Shown one piece after another: positions 35,911-45,736 of a stretch of 64,000 nt of DNA (positions within the stretch are counted from its first letter, which is position 1; each line of letters begins with the position of its first letter). The position numbers were made by a program, and so were the translations under genes. The notes under the pieces are model-generated. The model did not search any database, was not told the DNA's origin, and saw only the letters and a list, made by a program, of their open reading frames with translations. The DNA comes from an uncultured bacterium. Its GTDB lineage: Bacteria > Bacillota > Clostridia > Oscillospirales > Oscillospiraceae. The stretch covers positions 21,962 through 85,961 of the forward strand of contig CASFCS010000008.1 in assembly GCA_949293245.1 (NCBI GenBank). The letters run 5' to 3'.

Positions 35911-38346
35911 ATGGCAAAAGTGAGATTTGCGCCCACGGCCCGGGCGGCCTGGGAGGGGGCGCTGCGCTCGGCGGCGGAGCTGGGCCACAGCTATGTGGGC
36001 AGCGAGCACCTGCTTTTGGGGCTCATGGAGGAGAAGCAGAGCTGGACCGCCAGGGTGCTGGCCCGGTGCGGGGCCACCCAGGGGAAGGTGGCCCAGGCGG
36101 TGCGTGAGCTGGTGGGGGCGGGCTCCGTGGGGGCCCGCCCTGCCCAGGGACTCACGGACCACTGTCGGGGGGTGATCGGCTGGAGCATTGCGGCGGCCAG
36201 GCGGCAGCGGCGGTGCTGGATCTTTGGGGAGCACCTGCTCTACGGCCTGGTGCGGGAGGAGCGCTGTGGGGCCATGGCCGCCCTGCACCAGGTGGGCAGT
36301 GACGTGGCCCAGGTCCGCCAGGAGGTGGTGTGCCTGCTGGGTGAGGGGGACATGCCGTCTATGTCCCGGGGGAGCGGACGGAGCCAGGGCAGCGAGACCC
36401 GCCTCACCGACCAGGTCTCCCGGGACCTGACCCGCATGGCGGCGGAGGGGCGGCTGGACCCGGTCATTGGCCGGGAGGAGGCGGTGGACCGGGTGATCCA
36501 GATCCTGGCCCGCCGCACCAAAAATAACCCCGTGCTCATCGGGGAGCCGGGAGTGGGCAAGACCGCCGTGGCAGAGGCCCTGGCCCAGCGCCTGGCGGAG
36601 GGACAGGTGCCCGATGCCCTGCGGGGAAAGCGGCTGCTCTCCCTGGATGTGGCCTCCATGGTGGCGGGCACCAAGTACCGGGGGGAGTTTGAGGAGAAGG
36701 TCAAGACTGTTCTGGCGGAAGTGCGCCGGGCGGGGGACGTGGTCCTCTTCCTGGATGAGCTCCACACCATCGTGGGGGCGGGCAGCGCCGAGGGGGCGGT
36801 GGATGCGGCCAACATGCTCAAGCCCGTCCTGGGCCGGGGGGAGATCCAGGTGGTGGGGGCCACCACCCTGGCGGAGTACCGCAAATATATCGAGCGGGAT
36901 GCCGCCCTGGAGCGGCGCTTCCAGCCCGTAACGGTGGCCGAGCCCGACCGGGAAACTGCCCTGGCCATCCTGCGGGGCATCCGGGGGCGGTATGAGGAGC
37001 ACCATGGCATCCCCATTACCGATGGGGCCCTGGAGGCGGCGGTGGACTACTCGGTGCGCTATCTCCCCGCCCGGCGGCTGCCGGACAAGGCGGTGGACCT
37101 GATGGACGAGGCGGCGGCCCTGTCCCGGCTGGAGCTCTCCCAAGTGCCGCCGGAGCTCAAGGCCCTGGAGCGCAAGGCCAAAGCCACCGGGGAGGAGCGC
37201 CGGGCGGCGGTGCGCAGCCAGAACTACGAGCGGGCGGCCATGCTGCGGGACGCGGAGGAGGACTTCCGCCGGGAGCTGCGCCAGGCGGTCCGCCAGCGGG
37301 GCCACAGTGCCGGCCGCCGGGTGGAGGGGGAGGATGTGGCCCGGGTGGTTGCCCAGTGGACCGGTATTCCGGTGACCAGCCTCACCCGCAGCGAGTCCGA
37401 CCGGCTCCTCTCTTTGGAGGCGGAGCTCCACCGCCGGGTGGTGGGGCAGGAGGCCGCAGTGGCGGCAGTGGCCCGGGCCATCCGCCGCAGCCGGGTGGGG
37501 CTGAAGGAGCCCGGCCGCCCGGTGGGGGCCTTTCTCTTTGCCGGGCCCACCGGCGTGGGCAAGACAGAGCTGTGCCGCGCTCTGGCCCAGGCCCTCTTCG
37601 GCAGCGAGGAGGCCATGGTGCGCTTTGACATGTCCGAGTATATGGAGCGCCACGCCGTCTCCCGCCTCATCGGGGCGCCCCCGGGCTATGTGGGCCACGA
37701 CGAGGGGGGACAGCTCACCGAGCGGGTGCGGCGGCAGCCCTGGTCCCTGGTGCTCTTTGACGAGATCGAGAAGGCCCACCCCGACGTGTGGAGCATCCTC
37801 CTCCAGGTGATGGAGGACGGGGTGCTCACCGACTCCCTGGGCCGCCGGGTGGACTTCCGCAACACGGTGGTGGTGCTCACCTCCAACGTGGGGGCCCGGG
37901 CCCTGGCCAGGGGGCAGGTGCCTCTGGGCTTCTCCGGCGGGGACAGGCAGGACCACTGGGAGGGGGCGGTGCGCCGGGAGCTGGGCCAGGTGTTCCGCCC
38001 GGAGTTTCTCAACCGCCTGGACGAGATCATCTGTTTCCACCGCCTGGAGGCGGTGCAGCGGGAGGAGATCGTGTGCCGCCTGCTGGCGGAGACGGGGGAG
38101 CGCCTTGCCAAGGCCGGAGTGGCCCTCCGGGCAGAGGCCGGGGCCGCCGCATGCCTGGCCGGGAAGGCGGGAGAGGAGGCCAACGGCGCCCGCCCCCTGC
38201 GCCGGACCATCCGGCGGCTGGTGGAGGACCCGGCGGCGGAGCTGCTGCTCACAGGGGCCCTGGCGGCGGGGGACACCCTGGTGCTCTCCACAGGCGGGAC
38301 CGGGACAGAGCTGCGGGTGGAGCGGGGCGAGCCCCGCCCCGCGTGA
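35911..38346 (+). CDS. ClpC-like ATP-dependent protease unfoldase
   Basis: This 811-residue HSP100 protein starts at ATG 35911 (TTTGGAGGAA upstream; an ATG at 35905 is too close). The N-domain has two Clp-N repeats (residues about 1-75 and 80-145: [26 protein letters not shown]). AAA1 has [13 protein letters not shown] near 211 and AAA2 has [13 protein letters not shown] near 545. A UVR-like segment ([20 protein letters not shown]) lies in between, as in ClpC. It is probably ClpP's second unfoldase in this genome alongside the ClpE-like gene at 17520. No mcsAB or ctsR gene adjoins it. Confidence 0.9.
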   Translation: MAKVRFAPTARAAWEGALRSAAELGHSYVGSEHLLLGLMEEKQSWTARVLARCGATQGKVAQAVRELVGAGSVGARPAQGLTDHCRGVIGWSIAAARRQRRCWIFGEHLLYGLVREERCGAMAALHQVGSDVAQVRQEVVCLLGEGDMPSMSRGSGRSQGSETRLTDQVSRDLTRMAAEGRLDPVIGREEAVDRVIQILARRTKNNPVLIGEPGVGKTAVAEALAQRLAEGQVPDALRGKRLLSLDVASMVAGTKYRGEFEEKVKTVLAEVRRAGDVVLFLDELHTIVGAGSAEGAVDAANMLKPVLGRGEIQVVGATTLAEYRKYIERDAALERRFQPVTVAEPDRETALAILRGIRGRYEEHHGIPITDGALEAAVDYSVRYLPARRLPDKAVDLMDEAAALSRLELSQVPPELKALERKAKATGEERRAAVRSQNYERAAMLRDAEEDFRRELRQAVRQRGHSAGRRVEGEDVARVVAQWTGIPVTSLTRSESDRLLSLEAELHRRVVGQEAAVAAVARAIRRSRVGLKEPGRPVGAFLFAGPTGVGKTELCRALAQALFGSEEAMVRFDMSEYMERHAVSRLIGAPPGYVGHDEGGQLTERVRRQPWSLVLFDEIEKAHPDVWSILLQVMEDGVLTDSLGRRVDFRNTVVVLTSNVGARALARGQVPLGFSGGDRQDHWEGAVRRELGQVFRPEFLNRLDEIICFHRLEAVQREEIVCRLLAETGERLAKAGVALRAEAGAAACLAGKAGEEANGARPLRRTIRRLVEDPAAELLLTGALAAGDTLVLSTGGTGTELRVERGEPRPA

Positions 38347-38371
38347 GGGGGAATATCCCGATCCTGTTTGG

Positions 38372-38406
38372 AAAGGGGCGGAGCCCGGAGGGTTCCGCCC
38401 TTTTTT
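38372..38406 (+). terminator. Terminator of the ClpC-like gene
   Basis: GGGCGG (38376-38381) and CCC (38384-38386) pair with GGG (38390-38392) and CCGCCC (38395-38400), followed by TTTTTT. Confidence 0.75.
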
Positions 38407-38447
38407 ATCCCTGAGGCACGGACAGATGTGCGCATCTGGAAATTGCC

Positions 38448-38539
38448 GTAAAATAATTATTCATAAATAATGAATAATACAGAGGTTTATGCAGAAAATG
38501 TCCAGTTCGGCCGGGGAGATATTCGCATTTTTATGCAAA
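38448..38539 (+). promoter_or_regulatory. ArgR/AhrC-like operator region before argG
   Basis: ATTATTCAT (38456-38464) and ATGAATAAT (38470-38478) form a perfect inverted repeat with spacing equal to that between two adjacent ARG boxes, although the outer parts of those boxes are degenerate. A second site at 38522-38539 (TTCGCATTTTTATGCAAA) differs at one defined position from the E. coli ARG-box consensus as I recall it. Both lie upstream of the argG promoter, where an ArgR hexamer could repress. The repressor gene is not in this window. Confidence 0.5.
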
Positions 38540-38546
38540 AAAGCAC

Positions 38547-38575
38547 TTGCAATTTATTCGACAGGGTGCTATACT
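38547..38575 (+). promoter_or_regulatory. Sigma-A promoter of the arg operon
   Basis: TTGCAA (38547-38552) and TATACT (38570-38575) are separated by 17 bases, 48 bases upstream of argG. The ArgR-like site at 38522-38539 ends eight bases before the -35 box. Confidence 0.75.
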
Positions 38576-38623
38576 GTCTCCAACATCAAGGCCGGGCTGC
38601 CGGCCGCACTGGAGGTCTCTGTT

Positions 38624-39844
38624 ATGTCTGAGGTTAAGAAAGTCGTACTCGCCTATTCCGGCGGACTGGATACATCCATCATTATCCCCTGGCTGAAGGA
38701 AAACTATGGCGATCCCGAGATTATCGCCGTCTCTGCCGACGTGGGCCAGGCCGACGAGCTGGACGGGCTGGAGGAGAAGGCCATCAAGACCGGCGCTTCC
38801 AAGCTGTACATCGAGGATCTGGTGGACGAGATGGTGGACGAGGTCATCGTTCCCTCCATGATGATGGGCGCCAAGTATGAGGACTACCTGCTGGGCACCG
38901 CCTTTGCCCGGCCCATCATCGCCAAGCGCCTGGTGGAGATCGCCAAGGCCGAGGGGGCCGACGCCATCTGCCACGGCTGCACCGGCAAGGGCAACGACCA
39001 GATCCGCTTCGAGCTGGCCATCAAGCGCTTCGCCCCCGAGATGAAGATCATCGCCCCCTGGCGTGAGTGGGACATCAAGAGCCGGGACGAGGAGATCGAG
39101 TATGCCGAGGCCCACAATGTGCCCCTGAAGATCTCCCGGGAGACCAACTACTCCAAGGACAAGAACCTGTGGCATCTCTCCCACGAGGGCCTGGACCTGG
39201 AGGACCCCGCCAACGAGCCCCAGTACGACAAGCCCGGCTTCCTGGAGATGGGCGTGTCCCCCGCCATGGCTCCCGACCAGGCCACCTATGTGACCATCGA
39301 CTTTGAGAAGGGCTGGCCCGTGGCTCTGGACGGGGAGAAGATGAAGGCCAGCGACATCATCCGCAAGCTCAATGTGGTGGGCGGCGCCAACGGCATCGGC
39401 CTGCTGGACATCGTGGAGAACCGGATGACCGGCATGAAGGACCGGGGCGTGTACGAGACTCCCGGCGGCTCCATCCTCTACCGGGCCCACGAGGTGCTGG
39501 AGATGATCACCGTGGACAAGGACACCGCCCACATGAAGCGCAAGCTGGCGGTGGACTTCGCCGACCTGGTGTACAACGGCAAGTGGTTCACCCCCCTGCG
39601 GGAGGCTCTCCAGGCCTTCGCCGTGGAGACCCAGAAGCACGTCACCGGCCAGGTGAAGCTCAAGCTCTACAAGGGCAACATCATCACCGCCGCCGTCACC
39701 TCTCCCGACACCCTCTATTCCGAGGATATCGTCACCTTCCAGGAGAGCGACTACAACCAGGCCGACGCCACCGGCTTCATCAACCTGTGGGGCCTGCCCG
39801 ACACCGTGCTGGCCCTCCGCGACCTGGGCAAGCTGAAGAAATAA
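38624..39844 (+). CDS. argG: Argininosuccinate synthase ArgG
   Basis: This 406-residue enzyme joins citrulline and aspartate with ATP to give argininosuccinate. The ATP-binding PP-loop AYSGGLDTS is at the N-terminus, and [14 protein letters not shown] and SREGLD-type ([10 protein letters not shown]) segments are conserved. ATG 38624 follows GGAGG. The frame continues upstream to 38489 but the extra residues are leader sequence. First gene of the arginine operon. Confidence 0.96.
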   Translation: MSEVKKVVLAYSGGLDTSIIIPWLKENYGDPEIIAVSADVGQADELDGLEEKAIKTGASKLYIEDLVDEMVDEVIVPSMMMGAKYEDYLLGTAFARPIIAKRLVEIAKAEGADAICHGCTGKGNDQIRFELAIKRFAPEMKIIAPWREWDIKSRDEEIEYAEAHNVPLKISRETNYSKDKNLWHLSHEGLDLEDPANEPQYDKPGFLEMGVSPAMAPDQATYVTIDFEKGWPVALDGEKMKASDIIRKLNVVGGANGIGLLDIVENRMTGMKDRGVYETPGGSILYRAHEVLEMITVDKDTAHMKRKLAVDFADLVYNGKWFTPLREALQAFAVETQKHVTGQVKLKLYKGNIITAAVTSPDTLYSEDIVTFQESDYNQADATGFINLWGLPDTVLALRDLGKLKK

Positions 39845-39845
39845 G

Positions 39846-39918
39846 AGTAAAGACAGGAGAGTGGAGAGTGGAGATATCCGTACTCTTCACTCTCCACTCT
39901 TCACTTTTCACTCTGTAC
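39846..39918 (+). repeat. Inverted-repeat element in the argG-argH spacer
   Basis: Two 17-base arms (39858-39874 and 39884-39900) built from AGAGTGGA units pair with one G-T mismatch around a 9-base loop. The right side continues with more CACTCT units. The same unit appears in the argJ-argB spacer at 43564-43652. It looks like a REP-type, non-coding, possibly mobile hairpin element. Confidence 0.7.
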
Positions 39919-39939
39919 ATAGACTGAGAGGGATTTGCT

Positions 39940-41319
39940 ATGAAACTATGGGCTGGACGGTTCCAGAAAGAGACGGATACCCAGGTCAACGACTTCAACT
40001 CCTCCATCACCTTCGACGCCCGCCTCTATAAGGAGGACATTACCGGCTCCATGGCCCACGCCGCCATGCTGGGCAAGCAGGGCATCATCGAGGAGCACGA
40101 GGCCGAGAAGATCATCGAGGGGCTCAAGGCCATCCTGGCGGATATCGAGGACGGCAATGTGGAGTTCACCATGGACAATGAGGACATCCACATGAACGTG
40201 GAGGCCCTCCTCACCCAGCGCATCGGCACCACCGGCAAGCGGCTGCACACCGCCCGCAGCCGGAACGACCAGGTGGCGGTGGACTTCCGCCTCTATGTGA
40301 AAAAGGAGATCCCCGTTATCATCGGCCAGGTGCTGGACCTGGAGAAGGTGCTCATCAAGAAGGCCAGGGCCACCCTGGACGTGGTCATGCCGGGCTATAC
40401 CCACATGCAGCGGGCCCAGCCCACCACCTTCGCCCACTACATGATGGCCTATGCCAACATGCTCCGCCGGGACGTGACCAGGCTGGAGGACTGCCTGGAG
40501 CGCATGGACGAGTGCCCCCTGGGGGCGGGCGCCCTGGCCACCTCCACCTACCCCGTGGACCGGTTCCAGACCGCCGCCGCCCTGGGCTTCAAGAAGCCCA
40601 CGGACAACTCCATGGACTCTGTGTCCGACCGGGACTACGCCATTGAGCTTCTGTCCGCCCTGTCCATCCTGATGATGCACCTCTCCCGTTTCTCCGAGGA
40701 GATCATCCTGTGGTGCTCCTGGGAGTTCAAGTATGTGGAGCTGGACGACGCCTACTCCACCGGCTCCTCCATCATGCCCCAGAAGAAGAACCCCGATGTG
40801 GCCGAGCTGGTGCGGGGCAAGACCGGCCGGGTGTACGGCTCCCTCATCACCCTGCTCACCGTGATGAAGGGCCTCCCCCTGGCCTACAACAAGGACATGC
40901 AGGAGGACAAGGAGCCCGTGTTCGACGCCATCGACACGGTGGAGATGTGCGTGCCCGTCTTTGCCGCCATGCTGGACACCCTCACCGTGCTGCCCCGGAA
41001 CATGCAGCGGGCGGCCTCCGGCGGCTTCATCAACGCCACCGACTGCGCCGATTACCTGGTGAAGAAGGGCCTGCCCTTCCGGGAGGCCTATATGATCGTG
41101 GGCCGGCTGGTGAACATGTGCATCAAGACCGGCGAGACCCTGGACACCCTGCCCCTGAAGGACTTCCGCTCCGTGTCGGGCCTGTTCGACGCGGACGTGT
41201 ACCAGGCCCTGGAGCTGCGCACCTGCGTCAACGGCCGCAAGGTGTACGGCGGCCCCGCCAAGGAGGCGGTGGAGCAGCAGATCGCCAGCATCGAGGCCTT
41301 TGTGGAGGCGAGAGGCTGA
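39940..41319 (+). CDS. argH: Argininosuccinate lyase ArgH
   Basis: This 459-residue enzyme splits argininosuccinate to arginine and fumarate. The superfamily signature GSSIMPQKKNPD holds the catalytic Ser, and RSRNDQVAVD and GYTHMQRAQP are the other conserved regions. Start ATG 39940 follows a GAGAGGG site. It is one base from argC. Confidence 0.96.
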   Translation: MKLWAGRFQKETDTQVNDFNSSITFDARLYKEDITGSMAHAAMLGKQGIIEEHEAEKIIEGLKAILADIEDGNVEFTMDNEDIHMNVEALLTQRIGTTGKRLHTARSRNDQVAVDFRLYVKKEIPVIIGQVLDLEKVLIKKARATLDVVMPGYTHMQRAQPTTFAHYMMAYANMLRRDVTRLEDCLERMDECPLGAGALATSTYPVDRFQTAAALGFKKPTDNSMDSVSDRDYAIELLSALSILMMHLSRFSEEIILWCSWEFKYVELDDAYSTGSSIMPQKKNPDVAELVRGKTGRVYGSLITLLTVMKGLPLAYNKDMQEDKEPVFDAIDTVEMCVPVFAAMLDTLTVLPRNMQRAASGGFINATDCADYLVKKGLPFREAYMIVGRLVNMCIKTGETLDTLPLKDFRSVSGLFDADVYQALELRTCVNGRKVYGGPAKEAVEQQIASIEAFVEARG

Positions 41320-41320
41320 C

Positions 41321-42271
41321 ATGGGAAACACGAAACCTACCGTTTACATCGACGGCCGGGAGGGCACCACCGGACTTCAGATCTGGGAGCGGCTCTCCGG
41401 CCGGGAGGATATCCAGCTGCTGGCCATTGACGAGGACAAGCGCAAGGACCCCCAGGAGCGGGAGAAATTCCTCAACGCCGCGGACCTGGTGTTCTTGTGC
41501 CTGCCCGACCAGGCGGCCAAAGAGGCGGTGGACATGATCCACAACCCCAACACCCGGGTGATCGACGCCTCCACCGCCCACCGCACCGCCCCGGGCTGGG
41601 TGTACGGCTTCCCCGAGCTCACGGGCCAGCGGGAGAAGATCGCCGCCGCCGGCCGGGTGGCCAACCCCGGCTGCTACGCCACGGGGCTCATCGCCCTCCT
41701 GCGCCCCCTGGTGGAGGGGGGGATCATGGCCCCCGACTACCCGGTGATGATCCACGCCCTGTCGGGCTACACCGGCGGGGGCAAAAAGACCATCGCCGTC
41801 TACGAGGCCCAGGAGCGGGAGGCGGAGCTGGTGAGTCCCCGGCATTACGCCGTCACCCTCCAGCACAAGCACATCCCCGAGATGATGGCCGTGACCGGCC
41901 TCACCCGCAAGCCCATCTTCAACCCCATCATCTGCGACTTCCCCCAGGGGATGGTGGTGGCGGTGCCCCTGTTCCTGGATATGCTGGCGGGGCAGCCCGA
42001 CCTGGAGAAGCTGCGGGCGGTGTACAAGGAGTACTACGCCGGCTCCTCCCTCATCTCCGTGCGGCCCCCCGAGGCGCCCACCTGCGGCTTCATCGGCTCC
42101 AACAACCTGGCCGGCGCCGACACCCTGCAGATCTTCGTGTGCGGCAATGAGGAGCAGGCCTTCGTCCTCTCCCGCTTGGACAACCTGGGCAAGGGGGCGT
42201 CGGGGGCTGCGGTACAGAATATGAACCTGATGCTGGGATTTGACGAGACTTGCGGCCTGAATCTGGGCTGA
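41321..42271 (+). CDS. argC: N-acetyl-gamma-glutamyl-phosphate reductase ArgC (short type)
   Basis: This 316-residue NADPH-dependent dehydrogenase reduces acetylglutamyl phosphate to the semialdehyde. The catalytic Cys lies in ANPGCYATG, and DASTAHR and HALSGYTGGGK are conserved. The length fits the short class (type 2) rather than the about 345-residue type. Overlap with argH is avoided by one base, indicating coupling. Confidence 0.95.
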   Translation: MGNTKPTVYIDGREGTTGLQIWERLSGREDIQLLAIDEDKRKDPQEREKFLNAADLVFLCLPDQAAKEAVDMIHNPNTRVIDASTAHRTAPGWVYGFPELTGQREKIAAAGRVANPGCYATGLIALLRPLVEGGIMAPDYPVMIHALSGYTGGGKKTIAVYEAQEREAELVSPRHYAVTLQHKHIPEMMAVTGLTRKPIFNPIICDFPQGMVVAVPLFLDMLAGQPDLEKLRAVYKEYYAGSSLISVRPPEAPTCGFIGSNNLAGADTLQIFVCGNEEQAFVLSRLDNLGKGASGAAVQNMNLMLGFDETCGLNLG

Positions 42272-42297
42272 GAGCAAGAGAAGGGAATGTGATCCAT

Positions 42298-43560
42298 ATG
42301 AAACAGATCCAGGGCGGCGTGACTGCCCCCAAGGGTTTCCGGGCTGCGGGCATCCACTGCGGCGTCAAGCAGGGCAAGTGCGACGGCAACCAGCCCATCG
42401 TCTCCTCCATGAAGGACTACCTCACCGGCAAGAAGGACCTGGCCATGATCCTCTCGGAGCAGGAGTGCAACGCCGCGGCGGTGTACACCCTCAACCGGGT
42501 GAAGGCCGCCCCCCTCTATGTGACCATGGAGCACCTGGAGGACGGGGTGTGCCGGGGGGTTATTGCCAACTCGGGCAACGCCAACGCCTGTGCCCCCTAC
42601 AGCCATGAGAACGCCCAGCGCATGTGCCAGGCGGCGGCTGCCGCCACGGGGCTCAAGGAGTCGGACTTCGTGGTGGCTTCCACCGGGGTCATCGGCCAGA
42701 CCCTGAATATCGCCGCCATTGAGAAGGGGATGCCCGTGCTGGTGGAGCAGCTCTCCGACCAGGGCTCCGACGACGCGGCCAACGCCATCATGACCACCGA
42801 CACCGAGAAGAAGGAGATCGCCCTCTCCCTCACCATCGGGGGCAAGACCGTCACCATCGGCGCCATTGCCAAGGGTTCCGGCATGATCCACCCCAACATG
42901 GGCACCATGCTGGCCTTCATCACCACCGACTGCGCCATCACCTCCGAGATGCTCTCCGACGCCATGCGGGAGATCGTCCCCCGCACCTTCAACCGGGTGA
43001 CGGTGGACGGGGACACCTCCACCAACGACATGTGCGTGGTGCTGGCCAACGGCATGGCGGGCAACGAGCAGATCGAGTGGAAGGACGACAGCTACCACAT
43101 CTTTGAGAAGGCCCTCTACCAGGTGTGCGAGCACCTGGCCCGGTCCATCGCCGCCGACGGCGAGGGGGCCAGCCGCCTGGTGACCTGCACCGTGTCCGCC
43201 GCCCGCAGCGAGGAGAGCGCCGAGCGCCTGGCCAAGGCGGTGGTGGGCTCCGCTCTGGTGAAGGCCGCCATGTTCGGCGCCGACGCCAACTGGGGCCGGG
43301 TGCTGTGCGCCATGGGGTACTCCAAGGCCCCTTTCCGCCCGGAGTATGTGGACATCTCCTTCCGCTCCATTCTGGGGGAGGTGGCCGTGTGCCGCCAGGG
43401 TGCCGGCCTGGACTTTGACGAGGAGCTGGCCAAGAACATCCTCTCCCAGGACGAGGTCATCATCGACGTGGTCCTCCACGAGGGGGAGCACCAGGCCACC
43501 TGCTGGGGCTGCGACCTCACCTACGACTACGTGAAGATCAACGGCGATTATCGCACTTAA
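42298..43560 (+). CDS. argJ: Bifunctional glutamate N-acetyltransferase ArgJ
   Basis: This 420-residue protein is a self-cleaving acetyl-transferring enzyme that recycles acetyl from acetylornithine to glutamate and may also use acetyl-CoA. GSGMIHPNMGTMLAF carries the cleavage site and the catalytic Thr. With ArgJ, no separate argA or argE gene is required in a cyclic pathway. The order C-J-B-D-F follows the classical Gram-positive cluster. Confidence 0.95.
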   Translation: MKQIQGGVTAPKGFRAAGIHCGVKQGKCDGNQPIVSSMKDYLTGKKDLAMILSEQECNAAAVYTLNRVKAAPLYVTMEHLEDGVCRGVIANSGNANACAPYSHENAQRMCQAAAAATGLKESDFVVASTGVIGQTLNIAAIEKGMPVLVEQLSDQGSDDAANAIMTTDTEKKEIALSLTIGGKTVTIGAIAKGSGMIHPNMGTMLAFITTDCAITSEMLSDAMREIVPRTFNRVTVDGDTSTNDMCVVLANGMAGNEQIEWKDDSYHIFEKALYQVCEHLARSIAADGEGASRLVTCTVSAARSEESAERLAKAVVGSALVKAAMFGADANWGRVLCAMGYSKAPFRPEYVDISFRSILGEVAVCRQGAGLDFDEELAKNILSQDEVIIDVVLHEGEHQATCWGCDLTYDYVKINGDYRT

Positions 43561-43563
43561 AGA

Positions 43564-43652
43564 AAGAGTTGAGAGTGAAGAGTTGAGAGTGAAGAGTTGA
43601 AAGCCGGGGGAGGGGAATATCTCCACTCTCCACTCCTCACTCTGCACTCTTT
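43564..43652 (+). repeat. Repeat element in the argJ-argB spacer
   Basis: The left side is a direct repeat of GAGTTGAGAGTGAA units (about 2.5 copies); the right side (43620-43652) has CACTCTCCACTCC units pairing back with it. It shares the GAGTGGA/GAGTGAA unit with 39858-39900. Such hairpins, which give translations like SEEWRV on the opposite strand, are common non-coding repeats in this kind of genome. Confidence 0.7.
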
Positions 43653-43678
43653 GCCCTTTGCTCCGGGGAGGAAGACGG

Positions 43679-44536
43679 ATGTCTATGAAGGAAGTGGATC
43701 GGGCCCAGGTCCTGGTGGAGGCCCTGCCCTACATTCAGAAATACTACGGCAAGACCATTGTGGTGAAATACGGCGGCAACGCCATGATCTCCGAGGAGCT
43801 GCGCCAGGCGGTGATCTCCGACATCATCCTCCTCCACCTGGTGGGCATCCAGGTGGTGGTGGTCCACGGAGGCGGTCCCGAGATCTCCGCCATGCTCAAG
43901 AAGATCGGCAAGGAGTCCAGGTTTGTGGACGGCCTGCGGTATACCGACCAGGAGACCATGGACATCGTCCAGCAGATCCTCTGCGGCAAGGTGAATAAGG
44001 ACCTGGTGGCCACCCTCAACCGCATGGGGGGCCGGGCCATCGGCCTGTGCGGCATGGACGGGGCCATGTTTGAGGCTGTGTGCCTCAGCGAGAAGTACGG
44101 CCTGGTGGGGGAGATCGTGAAGGTGGACCCCGCCGCGGTGGTGGACTGTCTGTCCAAGGGGTACACCCCCGTGGTGTCCACCGTGGCCCAGGGGGTGGAC
44201 GCCGACACGGCCTACAACATCAACGCCGACACGGCGGCGGCCAAGCTGGCCATTGCCCTGGGGGCGGAGAAGCTGATGCTCCTCACCGACGTGCGGGGCC
44301 TGCTGCGGGACCCGGCGGACGAGGAGACCCTCATCAACTCCGTCACCGCCTCGGAGGTGCCCGGCCTGGTGAAGGACGGCATCATCAAGGGGGGCATGAT
44401 CCCCAAGGTGGAGTGCTGTGTGGAGGCGGTGCGCTGCGGCGTGAAGAACGCCGTCATCCTGGACGGGCGCATCCCCCACTCCATTCTCATCGAGCTGCTC
44501 TCCGACAGCGGCGTGGGCACCATGCTGACCAACTAA
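43679..44536 (+). CDS. argB: Acetylglutamate kinase ArgB
   Basis: This 285-residue kinase phosphorylates N-acetylglutamate. The conserved blocks are VVKYGGNAM, VVVHGGGPEI, RMGGRAIGLCGMDG and NINADTAAAKLAIALGAEKL. ATG 43679 is behind GGGGAGGAAG; a longer frame begins at 43658. It is separated from argJ by the repeat-filled 118-base spacer. Confidence 0.96.
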   Translation: MSMKEVDRAQVLVEALPYIQKYYGKTIVVKYGGNAMISEELRQAVISDIILLHLVGIQVVVVHGGGPEISAMLKKIGKESRFVDGLRYTDQETMDIVQQILCGKVNKDLVATLNRMGGRAIGLCGMDGAMFEAVCLSEKYGLVGEIVKVDPAAVVDCLSKGYTPVVSTVAQGVDADTAYNINADTAAAKLAIALGAEKLMLLTDVRGLLRDPADEETLINSVTASEVPGLVKDGIIKGGMIPKVECCVEAVRCGVKNAVILDGRIPHSILIELLSDSGVGTMLTN

Positions 44537-44551
44537 AGGGGGAGCAGAGAT

Positions 44552-45736
44552 ATGACACATGAACAACTCACGGCCCTGGACCGGCAGTACGTGCTCCAGA
44601 CCTATGGCCGCAACGATGTGGACATCGACCACGGCCGGGGGGCCACCCTGTACGACCTGGCGGGGAAGGAGTATATTGACTTCTCCTCAGGCATCGGGGT
44701 CAACTCTGTGGGCACCGCCCACCCCGCCTGGGTGAAGGCGGTGACCGACCAGGCCTCCAAGCTGGGCCACATCTCCAATCTCTTTTACAGCCAGCCCTAT
44801 GTGGCCCTGGCGGAGAAGCTGTGCACCCGCACGGGGATGGCGGCGGCCTTTTTCGCCAACTCCGGGGCGGAGAGCAACGAGGGCCTCATCAAGCTGGCCC
44901 GGAAGTACTCCTTTGACAAGTACGGCGAGGGGCGGGGCACGGTGATCACCCTGAATAAGTCCTTCCACGGCCGCACCGTCACCACCCTGGCCGCCACGGG
45001 GCAGGACGTGTTCCACCAGTATTTCTTCCCCTTTACCGAGGGGTTCCGCCACGCCGACCCCAACCTGGACGGGGTGCAGGAGGTGTCGGGGCACGACGTG
45101 TGCGCCGTCCTGCTGGAGCTGGTCCAGGGGGAGGGGGGCGTGCTGCCCATGGACGTAACCTTTGTCCAGAAGCTTGCCGAGCTGTGCAAGGCCCGGGACT
45201 GGCTGCTGCTGGTGGACGAGGTGCAGACCGGCGTGGGCCGCACCGGCACCCTCTTTGCCTTCCAGCAGTACGGCATCATGCCCGACGCGCTGTCCTTTGC
45301 CAAGGGTATCGCCGGGGGGCTTCCCATGGGGGGCTTCCTGGTGAACGAGAAGTGCCGCAACGTGCTGGGTCCAGGCACCCACGCCACCACCTTCGGCGGC
45401 AACCCGGTGTGCGCCGCCGCGGGCTGCGCCGTGCTGGACATCCTGGACCAGGGGGTCCTGGACCAGGTGAAGGAAAAGGGCGCCTACCTGCGCCAGTCCA
45501 TTGAGGACATGAACCTGCCCTGCCTGGGCAAGACCCGGGGCCTGGGGCTGATGATCGGCATCGAGGTGAAGGGGGAGCACACCAACAAGGAGCTGTGCGC
45601 CATGCTGGTGCGCAGCGGCCTGCTGGCCCTCACCGCCGGACCGGGGCTGCGGCTGCTGCCCCCCCTGACCATTACCAAAGAGGAGATGGACAAGGGCTTG
45701 TCCATCATGAAGGAAACACTGGGAGGATTGACATGA
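44552..45736 (+). CDS. argD: Acetylornithine aminotransferase ArgD
   Basis: This 394-residue PLP enzyme converts the semialdehyde to acetylornithine. The PLP lysine is in SFAKGIAGGLPMGG, with VDEVQTGVGRTGTLFA and NSGAESNEGLIKLAR conserved. The stop overlaps the argF start by four bases. Confidence 0.95.
   Translation: MTHEQLTALDRQYVLQTYGRNDVDIDHGRGATLYDLAGKEYIDFSSGIGVNSVGTAHPAWVKAVTDQASKLGHISNLFYSQPYVALAEKLCTRTGMAAAFFANSGAESNEGLIKLARKYSFDKYGEGRGTVITLNKSFHGRTVTTLAATGQDVFHQYFFPFTEGFRHADPNLDGVQEVSGHDVCAVLLELVQGEGGVLPMDVTFVQKLAELCKARDWLLLVDEVQTGVGRTGTLFAFQQYGIMPDALSFAKGIAGGLPMGGFLVNEKCRNVLGPGTHATTFGGNPVCAAAGCAVLDILDQGVLDQVKEKGAYLRQSIEDMNLPCLGKTRGLGLMIGIEVKGEHTNKELCAMLVRSGLLALTAGPGLRLLPPLTITKEEMDKGLSIMKETLGGLT

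Noticed and set aside
39846..39918. CRISPR array or tRNA in the arg spacers
   Set aside because: Units are short, variable and inverted, with no regular spacers; they are REP-like hairpins.
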